Positions 51,543-61,142 of a stretch of DNA of 64,000 bases are shown piece after piece. The notes beneath the pieces were generated by a model. The model was not told the origin of the DNA, searched no databases, and saw only the letters and a list, made by a program, of their open reading frames with translations. Where the stretch lies: NCBI RefSeq assembly GCF_020829665.1, contig NZ_JAIVFT010000008.1, forward strand, positions 62,001 to 126,000, in the 5' to 3' direction. A program made the position numbers and the translations under genes. Every line of letters begins with the position of its first letter. Positions within the stretch are counted from its first letter, which is position 1. The stretch is from Nostoc sp. CHAB 5824. Its GTDB lineage: Bacteria > Cyanobacteriota > Cyanobacteriia > Cyanobacteriales > Nostocaceae.

Positions 51543-54395
51543 ATGAAATACTGGATAAGGAAATTAGCAATCTGTATAGTATTAATACTGTATAACTTGT
51601 TATTAATAACTAATTACGCAGGAGCAAACCAACTTTCAAATATTGATGTGCAACAATTCAATGCACTCCCAACTGTTGAAAACTTAGCAAGTGCTGACAA
51701 TAATTTTAGAAAAAGTAGAAAGGAAGATTTTCGTCGATTTAGTGAGATAGTCAAAAGGACAGATAAACTAGAAGGACTATTCACACTTTATTGTAGTGAG
51801 GATTCAGGAAAAATTTACTTAGAAATTAAACCAGAGCAGCTAAATAAAGATTATTTAGCCATAGTGACATTGGAATCGGGCGTGGGCGAAAGTGGCATTT
51901 ATAGTGGATTACCTCTTTCTGATTTTCTCTTCTACTTCCGACGAGTAAACAATAGATTACACTTTGTTGTTCGTAATGTTAAATTCCGTGCAGAAAGTAG
52001 ACCGGAACAGCGATCGCTTGCTCGTTCCTTTAGCGACTCAGTTCTTTCTTCACTCGAAATACACACTATTGATCCACACAACAAAAATATTTTTATAAAC
52101 CTGGATGAACTGCTAATGCAGGATTTTCCTGGATTAACTCCCCTATTAAAATACTCTTTGCAGGCTGATTACCACTTGGATACCAGCAAGTCTTATTTTG
52201 GGGATGTTAACAGCTTCCCAGAAAATGTAGAAGTTGATTCAATTTACGGTTTTTCATCACCAGAAGGAGCAAATTTAGTCACCTTACCTGATAGCAGGGC
52301 GCTCACTCTGAAGGTACACTACAGTTTTTCTCAGCTTAGAGAAAACACTGGTTATATTCCCAGACTTGCAGATGACAGAGTGGGATATTTTATTACCGCT
52401 TTTCAAAATTTCTCTAATAATAATGCTCAGGAATCATTTGTACGTTACATCAATCGTTGGCATCTAGAACCATCCGATCCTAACGCTTCTTTATCTCCAC
52501 CCAAAAAGCCAATTGTATTTTGGATTGAAAATGCTGTGCCACTGGAGTACCGCGATGCGATTCGTGAAGGTGTTTTGATGTGGAATAAAGCATTTGAAAA
52601 AGCCGGATTTCAAAATGCTATTGAAGTGCAGCAAATGCCAAATGATGCTGATTGGCAACCAGCAGATGTACATTACAATACTATTCGCTGGTTCAATTCT
52701 TTAGATGCAGGTTTTGCCAGAGGGCCAGTGCGCGTTAATCCACTCACCGGGGAAATATTGGATGCAGATATTATTGTGGATGCCAATATGGTGCTATCAA
52801 TTCAGCAAGAATATCACACACTAAGGGAAGCAAATTCATCTTTTATGGATGGGCACTTTTCCCGACTGGGCAAAAACCCATGTTCAGGGAATTCATCTGC
52901 AATGTTCTCGAAAGGTTTTAAAGCTTTTCCTGAACAACATTTAGCAGACAATGACTTCTGCTATAGCATGGAGTCTTCATCTCAAGCCGCAATGGGGGCG
53001 TTGGTGTTGTCAATTTTGCCGAACACTACGCCCAGTAGTGAAACGATGAAGCAGTATGTGCATCAATATTTGCGTTCTCTCATTGCTCACGAAGTCGGGC
53101 ACACTCTCGGTTTGCGCCACAACTTTCACGGCAGCACCATGTTAGCACCCGAAGAATTAAATAATACTAAAATCACTCACACTAAAGGTTTAGTGGGTTC
53201 GGTGATGGACTATCTACCTGTGAATATAGCACCACAGGGAGTACAGCAAGGTGACTATTTCCCAGGAGTTGTTGGGCCCTACGACGAATGGGCAATTGAG
53301 TATGGTTATAAAAGAAGCCCATCAGTAGCGCTTGAGGGAATCATTCCAGAATCAGAAAAAAGTTTTTTGGAGCAGATTGCGCTGGTGTCGCCTCAACCAG
53401 AATTATCTTATGCGACTGATGAAGATATCTGGGACATTAATCCTTTGGCAAATGTCTGGGACATGAGTAATGATGTGCTACTTTATTCGCAGTGGCAAAT
53501 GGATAATGCTCGTTTTATGTGGCAGCGTCTTGACAAGGGTTATCTATCGATTGGAGAAAGTTATAGTAACCTGCGCGTCTCATTCAATAGAGTACTTAAA
53601 TATTATTTTAGCAACGCTACCTTGCTTTCTAAATACATTGCTGGACAATCGTTTCGCCGTCTCCATGTTAGTGATGATGCTTCTTGGGCATTTGTACCAG
53701 TTTCACTTGTAAAACAACGTCAGGCATTGACAAAGCTACAAGAGTATGTATTTGCTGAAGATGCTTTCAGTTTTTCACCACAATTGCTAAATCAGCTAGC
53801 ACCGTCGCGCTGGGAACACTGGGGTAGTTATGTACCTAACAACCGCCTTGATTATCCAATTCATGAAAGTATTTTGAAGTTCCAAAGTGCGGTATTGCGA
53901 TCGCTATTAGACAGCGATCGCCTCAATCGTTTACAAGATATAGAATTAAAAACTCTGCCTGGGCAAGCACTTTCCATCCCGGAACTATTCGATACCTTGC
54001 AAACAGGCATCTGGACAGAAGTTTTCGCCCCAGGAGAACCAAAGCCAATTTCTAGCATCCGCCGTTCATTGCAACGAGAATATCTGAATATTTTGCTAGA
54101 GATGATGTTGGGTACTACTGATACACCTGAAGATGCTCGGACACTGGCTTGGTATGAATTGCGCCAACTGCAAAAAGCTATTGATGTCAGACTCAAACAA
54201 CTTAGTAAGCAGCGCGTTGGCGGGGTTCTCCCGGTTTTACTCCAACAAAGAAGCAAGCTACGCGCAGTGTCTCCTTTAAGAGAAGCGACTGCGAACCTGG
54301 AGGGTGAAAGCCTTGATATTTCCACCCTAGCCCACTTAGAAGCTTCTGGCGATCGCATCACCAAAGCCTTAAATGCACAGTTACTCTCTAAGTAG
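51543..54395 (+). CDS. Large exported zinc metalloprotease (HExGHxxGLRHNF type)
   Basis: A 950-aa protein with an N-terminal signal peptide (LAICIVLILYNLLLITNYAGA) and the metzincin-like zinc site HEVGHTLGLRHNFHGS (about 517-532), with the Met region SVMDYLP about 25 residues later. This matches the family with DUF5117/DUF4953 zinc-dependent metalloproteases found in many bacteria. It would act in the periplasm or outside the cell; substrates are unknown. Length is near normal. No operon partner. A GGTGGAAAGCTAAAGG leader precedes the ATG. Confidence 0.88.
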   Translation: MKYWIRKLAICIVLILYNLLLITNYAGANQLSNIDVQQFNALPTVENLASADNNFRKSRKEDFRRFSEIVKRTDKLEGLFTLYCSEDSGKIYLEIKPEQLNKDYLAIVTLESGVGESGIYSGLPLSDFLFYFRRVNNRLHFVVRNVKFRAESRPEQRSLARSFSDSVLSSLEIHTIDPHNKNIFINLDELLMQDFPGLTPLLKYSLQADYHLDTSKSYFGDVNSFPENVEVDSIYGFSSPEGANLVTLPDSRALTLKVHYSFSQLRENTGYIPRLADDRVGYFITAFQNFSNNNAQESFVRYINRWHLEPSDPNASLSPPKKPIVFWIENAVPLEYRDAIREGVLMWNKAFEKAGFQNAIEVQQMPNDADWQPADVHYNTIRWFNSLDAGFARGPVRVNPLTGEILDADIIVDANMVLSIQQEYHTLREANSSFMDGHFSRLGKNPCSGNSSAMFSKGFKAFPEQHLADNDFCYSMESSSQAAMGALVLSILPNTTPSSETMKQYVHQYLRSLIAHEVGHTLGLRHNFHGSTMLAPEELNNTKITHTKGLVGSVMDYLPVNIAPQGVQQGDYFPGVVGPYDEWAIEYGYKRSPSVALEGIIPESEKSFLEQIALVSPQPELSYATDEDIWDINPLANVWDMSNDVLLYSQWQMDNARFMWQRLDKGYLSIGESYSNLRVSFNRVLKYYFSNATLLSKYIAGQSFRRLHVSDDASWAFVPVSLVKQRQALTKLQEYVFAEDAFSFSPQLLNQLAPSRWEHWGSYVPNNRLDYPIHESILKFQSAVLRSLLDSDRLNRLQDIELKTLPGQALSIPELFDTLQTGIWTEVFAPGEPKPISSIRRSLQREYLNILLEMMLGTTDTPEDARTLAWYELRQLQKAIDVRLKQLSKQRVGGVLPVLLQQRSKLRAVSPLREATANLEGESLDISTLAHLEASGDRITKALNAQLLSK

Positions 54396-54398
54396 AAG

Positions 54399-54522
54399 AG
54401 ACTTCTAGCAGTTGTGGGGTAAGGGGTAAGCGGTAAAGGGGAAAGCGGCGATAGAATTACCATGCACCCTAAAACATGCACCCCTTTCCCCAAGAGTGCA
54501 AAAATAGTTTTGCAAGAGGTCT
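54399..54522. mobile_element. MITE-like element, copy 3
   Basis: Inverse-orientation copy of the element at 45361-45485, inserted four bases after the metalloprotease stop: ends AGACTTCTAGCAGTTG and TTTTGCAAGAGGTCT, with the shared core GGGGAAAGCGGCGATAGAAT. The C/T and G/A blocks can fold and may end transcription. Confidence 0.8.
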
Positions 54523-54562
54523 GATACCAATTCACGAAAAACCTGATACATATAGATTTCTC

Positions 54563-54591
54563 GTAGGGGCACGGCAATGCCGTGCCCCTAC
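54563..54591. repeat. Dispersed hairpin repeat (GTAGGGGCACGGC)
   Basis: GTAGGGGCACGGC, AAT, then GCCGTGCCCCTAC: a 13-bp perfect stem with a 3-nt loop. Related hairpins at 34546-34573 and 50148-50180. Confidence 0.85.
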
Positions 54592-54806
54592 CAACGTATT
54601 TGTATCATTATTAAAGTGAAATGGTATAAGGTAAAAGTGAGAAGTGAGGAATTCAAACTTATAACTCAATACGCTTGGGTTAACGACATTTAGATCCCGG
54701 AGATCCCCCAACCCCTTTCCAGGCTTGCTCTAATTCTCTACTTTTTAATGAGGGTTAGGGAGGATCGAGCCTTAACTGAACTGTATTGACTTATAACTCC
54801 TAACTC

Positions 54807-55691
54807 CTAAAGATACCGCTGCAATAGACCAATAACAACTTCTGGTATTTCCAAATGAGGTAATATTCCTGCATCTGCGATCGCATAAAAATCTTGAATT
54901 GCACTTGGATTGAAATTTGCCAAGCGTTGTCCTAATTTGATGCTGGTAAATTGTGCCTTTTCTCCCCAAAAAATGACCGTGGGAATTGTCAGTTGTTTAA
55001 TATATAAACTCAGATCAAAGTAAAGATCGCCCCGCAAAAACGACAAAGCGGCAAACTTGGCATTAGGCTGTTGTGCAGAGGTTAAATAAGCCTCCACCAT
55101 CTCTTGAGATACTCGTTGTGACTTGGCAAACAGAAAACTTTGTAAAAAATTTCGGACTGCAATTTCATTTTCAGCACCAAGCATGTAAATAAAATTGTCC
55201 AACAGAGGCGTATTGATTACCGAAAGTGGAAGTCTGCGTCCAGCACCCTGCCCAAAATCATCAAATCCAGAGGGGGAAACCAAAAACAGGGTTTTAAATA
55301 AATTAGGTTGAACAATAGCTAGGCGAATAGCAAAAGCGGCTGTTAGAGACGAGGCTACCACCGTCACTGGCTGGCGACAAGTTTCGATGATAAACTCTGC
55401 GATCGTGCTGAGATAATCCCTAATTTTATAATCCCGGACTGGATGAGCCGATTCTCCCCAGCCGATTAGATCGGGAGCTAAAATGTGGTAATTAGAGGCA
55501 AAAGCCGGGTAAACTTTAGACCATTCATACGCAGACGCACCACCACCAAAGTTATGGAGAAATAGTAGTGGAGGTAAATCTTCAGTATCAGCAAACGCCC
55601 AAGGTGCATTCGTTTGGGTATAGTAAACCATTGCCCCCAAGGATGTATGGATAAGTTTATGTCCAAAGCCAGGAGGTTGAAACTGAAGCAT
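54807..55691 (-). CDS. Alpha/beta hydrolase
   Basis: A 294-aa alpha/beta hydrolase of the cyanobacterial/plastid type. LLFLHNFGGGASAYEW gives the oxyanion HN-G-G, DLIGWGESAHP is the strand-4 region, and the nucleophile elbow is VVASSLTAAFAIRLA (about 111-125), where the usual GxSxG is replaced by A-S-S-L-T. The acid would be D/E after VIFWGEKAQ, and the His lies in ILPHLEIPE (about 277). The small-residue replacement is known in some cyanobacterial members, so activity is not excluded. Substrate unknown. Confidence 0.82.
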   Translation of the reverse strand: MLQFQPPGFGHKLIHTSLGAMVYYTQTNAPWAFADTEDLPPLLFLHNFGGGASAYEWSKVYPAFASNYHILAPDLIGWGESAHPVRDYKIRDYLSTIAEFIIETCRQPVTVVASSLTAAFAIRLAIVQPNLFKTLFLVSPSGFDDFGQGAGRRLPLSVINTPLLDNFIYMLGAENEIAVRNFLQSFLFAKSQRVSQEMVEAYLTSAQQPNAKFAALSFLRGDLYFDLSLYIKQLTIPTVIFWGEKAQFTSIKLGQRLANFNPSAIQDFYAIADAGILPHLEIPEVVIGLLQRYL

Positions 55692-55849
55692 AAAATTAAA
55701 AAGTTTAGTTTAATGGCACTTTACCCGAAGGCAAAATTACGAGGTATAAAGTAAAGCTTACCGATAAATATTGGAGTAAGTAAACTTTTTGTCTCCTAAG
55801 CTATTTCATATTTAATTTGCATACAGTCGAACTAATTTATAATTCATTC

Positions 55850-56353
55850 TTACTTTTGATTACTATCTCCTGTGATTTGAACAAGTTGATTAAGGTTATT
55901 ACCACTGATGTGATAAGCTGCCCCAAAACCAACTACAAAACGCCCTTCACTAGGAGTTAGCTGAAAAATCCGAAAGTCAGACAAGCCGCGCAAAACCTCG
56001 ATAATTTGACCAAACCGCCCTTGAAATTGCTCAACAATTTGATTCCACTTGTCAGTTTCACGCTCTATCAAAGTTGCCGTACAATCAAAACTCAAACGAC
56101 GACGGGCAAAAATTAGATTACTCTTGGCTTCATCCTCGATAAACAAGACACTAACATGAGGATTGGCATAGAGATTTTTGGTATGAATTGAAAGACCACT
56201 GACGTAAATGTAGATATTCTTGGAATCATCCATTACAAAGGGAGCATAACTAGCATCAGGTATTGCCTGTGCGTTCACAGTGCCAATAATTACACTCTCT
56301 AATTCTTCTGGAAATTTTTCGTACTGAGCTTGAATGTTTTCAAGTTGGCTCAT
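55850..56353 (-). CDS. Pyridoxamine-5'-phosphate oxidase-fold protein (HugZ-like)
   Basis: A 167-aa split-barrel protein: IIGTVNAQAIPDASYAPFVM (residues 22-41), IYIYVSGLSIHTKNLYANPH, VSVLFIEDEAKSNLIFARRR and FDCTATLIERET. The pattern matches the heme utilisation/PPOX-like family, which binds flavin or heme. It acts in the cytoplasm; heme breakdown is possible but unproved. A short spacer separates it from the alpha/beta hydrolase in the same direction. Confidence 0.75.
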   Translation of the reverse strand: MSQLENIQAQYEKFPEELESVIIGTVNAQAIPDASYAPFVMDDSKNIYIYVSGLSIHTKNLYANPHVSVLFIEDEAKSNLIFARRRLSFDCTATLIERETDKWNQIVEQFQGRFGQIIEVLRGLSDFRIFQLTPSEGRFVVGFGAAYHISGNNLNQLVQITGDSNQK

Positions 56354-57214
56354 AAGTAAATTATCCTTTAATTAGTAACAATTAGTTGTTTATTGTAACG
56401 TTAACATTTGTAAAATTGGAATGCTTTCCTTGAAAAACTAAGCGATTGCCTTGACTGCAATCTGGAGCATAAAAAGCACAAACTACGGGGCGATGCCTAC
56501 GGCGGTAAACTACGCTCCTGTGCTTTTCTCTCTTCTCTACGCTATGGTGTACACACAAGTTGAATTACCCCCCTTAATCCCACGCCACTTGCTACAACGG
56601 ATAGCGAAGCGGTAGCGAGTCATCGAGCGTCGGGAACCTCCGCAACGCAGTAGCTTCCCTTGGAAAGCTACCGTATACACAAAAGTCGAATTTATTCTTA
56701 AATCCCAAAGATTACCTACTTAATTGCGGTGATGGTTAGGGTGGGGTAAAACTAAAGCTAAAACCTTAGTAAATCAGGTTTCAGGTAAGGTTTTGAGAAT
56801 TTATACAATAAATATATTGAATTCGGGTGGTCGTTTATTGAATTCGGGTGATCGTTTATTGAATTCGGGTGGTCGTTTATTGAATTCGGGTGGTTGTTTA
56901 TTGAATTCGGGTGGTCGTTTATTGAATTCGGGTGGTCGTTTATTGAATTCGGGTGGTCGTTTATTGAATTCGGGTGGTCGTTTATTGAATTCGGGTGGTC
57001 GTTTATTGAATTCGGGTGGTCGTTTATTGAATTGGAGGTATCGTTCATTGAATTCAAGCAGTGGTTAGGGTGGGGTAAAACCCAGATTCAAAGAACAACT
57101 TCAGACTTGTGTGTACACCGTAGCTTCTCTACGAGAGGCTACGTCAACGAGACGCTACGCAAACGCTTGAAAGCTGCTTGCTATTCGTGCGATCGCCTCA
57201 GCAGTCAATAGTAA
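56354..57214. other. Repeat-rich spacer
   Basis: Contains several dispersed repeats (GGCGATGCCTACGGCGG near 56490, a mosaic at 56598-56670, and AGCTTCTCTACGAGAGGCTA near 57123), and the 21-bp array at 56821-57051. The array lies between two exact 20-bp direct repeats, TGGTTAGGGTGGGGTAAAAC, at 56733-56752 and 57062-57081. The frames across the array (heptapeptides NSINDHP, LLNSGGR, FIEFGWS) are products of the repeat period. Confidence 0.7.
56821..57051. repeat. 21-bp tandem repeat, ten copies plus a degenerate one
   Basis: The unit is ATTCGGGTGGTCGTTTATTG plus A; ten near-identical copies fill 56821-57030, with a degenerate eleventh (attggaggtatcgttcattga) to 57051. The 21-bp period equals that at 34223-34381 although the sequences differ. 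Near-identity of copies indicates recent expansion. Confidence 0.9.
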
Positions 57215-58084
57215 TTAGTCATTGTCAGTGGGTTTAATGAACTTGAGGGTCATGCGATCGCTCTCCCCAATGGTGAGGAAGCGTTGTCTGTCATTTTGAC
57301 CTTGGCTCAAGGTTGGAGGTAGTGTCCAAACTCCGCCCGGATAGTCCTTGGTATCTTTTGGGTTGGCGTTAATCTCTGATTTGCTCACCAATTTGAAGCC
57401 AGCCTTCTCCACAGCAGCAATTACCTCATCTTCAGACATATAGCCAGTTTTAATACTCTCTTGTAAAGAAATTCCCCTAAGACCGCGGTGTTCTTCCACT
57501 CCCAGGATACCCCCTGGCTTGAGTGCTTTGTAAGCCGCCGCGTAAACCTGCTCGGCATAGCCAGCTTTGACCCAGTTGTGAATATTGCGGAAGGTAACAA
57601 CTATGTCCACAGAGTTGTCTGGGGCTAGGGTAAGTTCATTTGGGGGATTGATTTGGGCTACTTTGACCTTACCAAAAACCTCTGGATTAGCTGCCAGTTT
57701 TTCTTGGAAAGCCAAAGCGGGTTTACTCGCGCTCTTAACCAAGTTAGTAACTATAAGTTGTCCCTTGGGCGCTAGAAATGGGGCTAATATCTCGGTATAC
57801 CAGCCGCCCCCTGGCCACAATTCAACTACGGTCATATTTGGGCGCAGGCCGAAGAATTCCAAAGTCTGGGTTGGGTGGCGGTACTTGTCTCGAAGGCGAT
57901 TCTGCTCTGAGCGATGACTGCTGGTGAGTATAGTTTGCAGCGTGGTTGTACCATCGAAGATTGTGGCTTTTTTGCTCTCGTTGGCTAGAACAGTTGGGGG
58001 CATTACGGATGCCAATACAAGGATTGCTAGAGTCAGGGCTTTCAGTAAGCCTTGGCGGTGGGTGGGATTTTGGGCAAATTTCAT
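57215..58084 (-). CDS. Exported methyltransferase-like protein
   Basis: A 289-aa protein from ATG 58084; an in-frame upstream start would add 48 unlikely residues. Signal peptide ALTLAILVLASVMPPTVLA (about 16-34) is followed by a class I SAM methyltransferase fold: RPNMTVVELWPGGGWYTEIL (E-x-W-P-G-G-G, about 92-111), IVVTFRNIHNW and LKPGGILGVEEHRG (about 202-215). Periplasmic methyltransferase-like proteins of this group are common in proteobacteria and cyanobacteria; the substrate is not known and SAM supply outside the cytoplasm is a puzzle. Confidence 0.8.
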   Translation of the reverse strand: MKFAQNPTHRQGLLKALTLAILVLASVMPPTVLANESKKATIFDGTTTLQTILTSSHRSEQNRLRDKYRHPTQTLEFFGLRPNMTVVELWPGGGWYTEILAPFLAPKGQLIVTNLVKSASKPALAFQEKLAANPEVFGKVKVAQINPPNELTLAPDNSVDIVVTFRNIHNWVKAGYAEQVYAAAYKALKPGGILGVEEHRGLRGISLQESIKTGYMSEDEVIAAVEKAGFKLVSKSEINANPKDTKDYPGGVWTLPPTLSQGQNDRQRFLTIGESDRMTLKFIKPTDND

Positions 58085-58313
58085 AGCTGTTATTTTTACT
58101 TTCGGCTTCAGTATAAGGGTTAATAGCGTTCTCATAAATGGGGGCGATGAGCAAAAGCGAAAGTAGGGTGGATTGATTTGGTTATTAAAACAACACAGCC
58201 ACAAAAGTTCTCTCGTAACATTCAACATTCATTCTTCTGTGATTTGCATGACTAAACGCTCTCTCTACCAAGCGTCATAATGCCTGATGGTACGATAACA
58301 TCAGCATGAAAGC

Positions 58314-59171
58314 GTGAACACAAAACTCTTGATTTCTCCTCAACAACTCACATATTTGTTAGCTCAAAAGTCATCACAAACTGTCATTATCGATACACGA
58401 ACTCCAGAAAATTATGCTATTTCTCATATTCCTCAATCCATAAATATTAGAGATTTTTTCACCTATCTTTTAGAGAATTCCTACCCAGCAGGATTAAAGA
58501 AATTGCAAGAGTATTTTGCAGAAATTATGAGTAAGCTGGGAATATCGGGTGCGGAACGGTTAATTGTGTATGAAGATGTTTTAAATCAAGGTTATGGTCA
58601 ATCTTGTCGAGCAGCTTTCTTACTGAAATATTTGGGTTGTACTCAGGTATCTATCTTACATGGAGGATATAGAGCATGGCTAACAGCCGGATTACCTACT
58701 ACCGATGAAGTAACCTTACGTGAAAGCAGCATATTTAGATTGCATCCCAATGCTGATATGATAGTGACTACCGCCGAGATGCTGCAAGCAATTGACAATC
58801 CAGCAATTATTAAACTAGATGTGCGCGATCGCGAAGAATGGCTTGGGTTGAGTTCTTCTCCCTATGCTGTTGATTTTTGTCCTCGCAAAGGTAGAATTCC
58901 TAACGCTGTATGGCTAGAATGGCATCGGATGATGACATCTGATTTAGAAATCCCTACGTTCCGATCGCCAGATGAAATTTTAGAAATTTGTCAGTCAGTC
59001 GGTATTACTTCAGAATCCATTGTGTACGTTTACTGCTTTAAGGGTTCAAGGGCTGCTAATACATGGATAGCCCTAGAAGAGGCAGGAATTTCTGCCAGAA
59101 ATTATTTTGGTTCTTGGAATGAATGGTCTCGTGAATTCTCACTACCGATTGATAACAGAGTCATGCAATGA
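58314..59171 (+). CDS. Two-domain sulfurtransferase (rhodanese family)
   Basis: A 285-aa tandem rhodanese from GTG 58314. The first domain has VIIDTRTPENYAISHIPQSI and YEDVLNQGYGQSCRA; the second has IKLDVRDREEWLG and the active loop VYCFKGSRAANT (Cys about 241). Such enzymes move sulfur from thiosulfate or mercaptopyruvate to cyanide or other acceptors. The loop C-F-K-G-S-R has an aromatic after Cys. Single gene. Confidence 0.88.
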   Translation: MNTKLLISPQQLTYLLAQKSSQTVIIDTRTPENYAISHIPQSINIRDFFTYLLENSYPAGLKKLQEYFAEIMSKLGISGAERLIVYEDVLNQGYGQSCRAAFLLKYLGCTQVSILHGGYRAWLTAGLPTTDEVTLRESSIFRLHPNADMIVTTAEMLQAIDNPAIIKLDVRDREEWLGLSSSPYAVDFCPRKGRIPNAVWLEWHRMMTSDLEIPTFRSPDEILEICQSVGITSESIVYVYCFKGSRAANTWIALEEAGISARNYFGSWNEWSREFSLPIDNRVMQ

Positions 59172-59381
59172 GCGTGTAAGCTGGGTGATAGTTAGCGATG
59201 CCTACTGTTCTCAAAAAAATACTACAAAGCCAGGTAAAATCATCCGTTACCTAAAAGATAATAATTATTCAAATTTTCCCGACCCAAGAGCGTAGGCATC
59301 GCTCTGAATTTTTCAGTTTAATCTAGACAATATCCGCCCAATTAAATTCTAAATAAGTTCCTTTCGAGAGGAAAAATATAT

Positions 59382-59660
59382 ATGCCTTACGATATTACTA
59401 TGTGTCCAGGACAAAATTGCCCGATAAAACAAAGTTGTTCCCGTTTTACAGATGAAATTGTGGGTCGTCAAGATTTTTTTGGAGAAGCTCCTTATAATTT
59501 TATTACTAATTCCTGTGAATATTTTATCAGTAACCGCCCAGATGAAAATAAAATCCGTTTGAAAGCTTATGAAATCTGGCAAAAAATGGGCTATCCAAAT
59601 GGCGAGTCTGTAAAACATTGGCTTCAGGCTGAAAAGGAGTTGATAGATTTGAAAATTTAA
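59382..59660 (+). CDS. DUF2934-like small protein with a Cys-rich N-terminus
   Basis: A 92-aa protein with CPGQNCPIKQSC (residues 8-19) and a later Cys (C47), then RLKAYEIWQKMGYPNGESVK plus HWLQAEKEL, the DUF2934 helix pair. The CxxxxCxxxxxC arrangement could bind metal or an Fe-S cluster. Start ATG 59382 follows GAGAGG. No function known. Confidence 0.7.
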   Translation: MPYDITMCPGQNCPIKQSCSRFTDEIVGRQDFFGEAPYNFITNSCEYFISNRPDENKIRLKAYEIWQKMGYPNGESVKHWLQAEKELIDLKI

Positions 59661-59704
59661 CTTTATTTGCTAAATTAAGCTTTGAATTTACCTGTTAGCC
59701 ATTA

Positions 59705-59740
59705 GTAGACCTATTGCAAAAAAATTTTGGTAGATGGCGA
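59705..59740. repeat. Partial end of a MITE-like element
   Basis: TAGACCTATTGCAAAAAAAT matches the TAGACCTCTTGCAAAA end of the elements at 45361 and 54522; the other end is not found. Confidence 0.45.
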
Positions 59741-59838
59741 GTAAATACTTCTAATAATAGATGACTTGGTGAGCGGGAAAGGGATAATGCTGAAAGACCT
59801 AATTTTCTCTGACCAATTACTGACTAGGAGATTATTTT

Positions 59839-60819
59839 ATGAAAACTATAAAGCTAGGCAAACAAGGGTTAGAGGTTTCAAATATTGGACTTGGTTGCAT
59901 GGGAATGTCTGAGTTCTATAGTGGTCGTGATGAAATTGAAGCGATCGCTACAATTCATCGAGCATTAGAACTTGGGGTAAATTTCCTCGACACTGCTGAT
60001 ATGTATGGGCCTTTTACTAATGAGGAACTAGTAGGCAGAGCAATTAAAGATCGCCGAGATCAAGTAGTATTAGCAACCAAATTTGGCAATGTCCGCACTG
60101 AAGATGGTGGTTGGAAAGGGATTAGTGGCAAACCAGAATATGTCCATCAAGCTTGCGATGCCTCGCTAAAACGCTTGGGAGTTGAAGTGATTGACCTTTA
60201 TTATCAACATCGGGTAGATCCAACCGTCCCTATTGAAGATACTGTAGGGGCAATGGCAGAATTAGTCAAACTTGGTAAAGTTCGTTATTTAGGACTTTCG
60301 GAAGCTGCTCCTGCAACGATTCGACGGGCTGTGGCAGTTCACCCGATTACTGCACTGCAAACAGAATACTCTCTTTGGAGTCGAGAGCCAGAGGATGAAA
60401 TTTTACCTACTGTGCGGGAATTAGGAATTGGGTTTGTTCCCTATAGCCCATTAGGAAGAGGGTTTTTATCAGGTGCAATTACCAGCCCTGATGATCTTGC
60501 ACCTGATGACTATCGAAGAAATTCTCCTCGCTTTCAAGGTGAGAATTTTTATAAGAACCTGGAATTAGTAGAGCAAGTGAAGGCAATTGCTACCGAAAAA
60601 GGAGTAACTTCTAGTCAGCTTGCACTAGCATGGCTTTTGGCTCAAGGAGAAGATATTGTGCCAATTCCTGGTACAAAACGCCGTACTTATCTGGAGGAGA
60701 ATATCGCAGCTACCGAAATTACTCTGACTCAACAAGAGTTGAATCGGCTTGAAGCAGCTGCACCAAAAAATGTGGCAGCAGGTGAGCGCTACCCTGACAT
60801 GAGTACTGTTAACCGTTGA
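59839..60819 (+). CDS. Aldo/keto reductase
   Basis: A 326-aa NADP-dependent AKR of the YakC/AKR13 type: [12 protein letters not shown] at the start, [20 protein letters not shown] (catalytic Asp and Tyr, about 50-69), VVLATKFG (Lys), [14 protein letters not shown] (His, about 122-135), and the cofactor end [13 protein letters not shown]. It reduces aldehydes or ketones; substrate unknown. A TAGGAGAT ribosome binding site precedes the ATG. Confidence 0.9.
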   Translation: MKTIKLGKQGLEVSNIGLGCMGMSEFYSGRDEIEAIATIHRALELGVNFLDTADMYGPFTNEELVGRAIKDRRDQVVLATKFGNVRTEDGGWKGISGKPEYVHQACDASLKRLGVEVIDLYYQHRVDPTVPIEDTVGAMAELVKLGKVRYLGLSEAAPATIRRAVAVHPITALQTEYSLWSREPEDEILPTVRELGIGFVPYSPLGRGFLSGAITSPDDLAPDDYRRNSPRFQGENFYKNLELVEQVKAIATEKGVTSSQLALAWLLAQGEDIVPIPGTKRRTYLEENIAATEITLTQQELNRLEAAAPKNVAAGERYPDMSTVNR

Positions 60820-61142
60820 TCCATCTCAGTGCTGGAGTATTTTTTCAAATTCTGCTTTTGATGAGCGTAGGCGATAGCCTGTGGCGGTAAACTACGCTCC
60901 TCTATTTTTTCAGCGTTGCAGAACAGTGGGATGAATTGGGGCAAGTTCTTGAGGCAGGGGAAGCAGGGGAAGCAGGGGGGGAATTTTTGGAAGTTGTTAA
61001 ATCATCCCGCTTTCTTTGCAACGCCTTTTTTCTCTAAAAATAAGGGCGGCACATTGGGGTAACCTGTATTTTCGTGCTAGTTTAGAGACTTGGGATGGCT
61101 GCGATCGCTATGCCATTTTCTTGGCGAATCGCCTCTAAAACT
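60820..61142. other. Spacer with dispersed repeats
   Basis: Contains GCGTAGGCGATAGCCTGTGG and the following CGGTAAACTACGCTCCT, related to the 56490 repeat, and the purine-rich run GGCAGGGGAAGCAGGGGAAG at 60954. No gene seen; no strong terminator. Confidence 0.55.

Noticed and set aside
56758..57211. Three open frames with heptapeptide repeats
   Set aside because: Same reason as above; frames on both strands open simultaneously.
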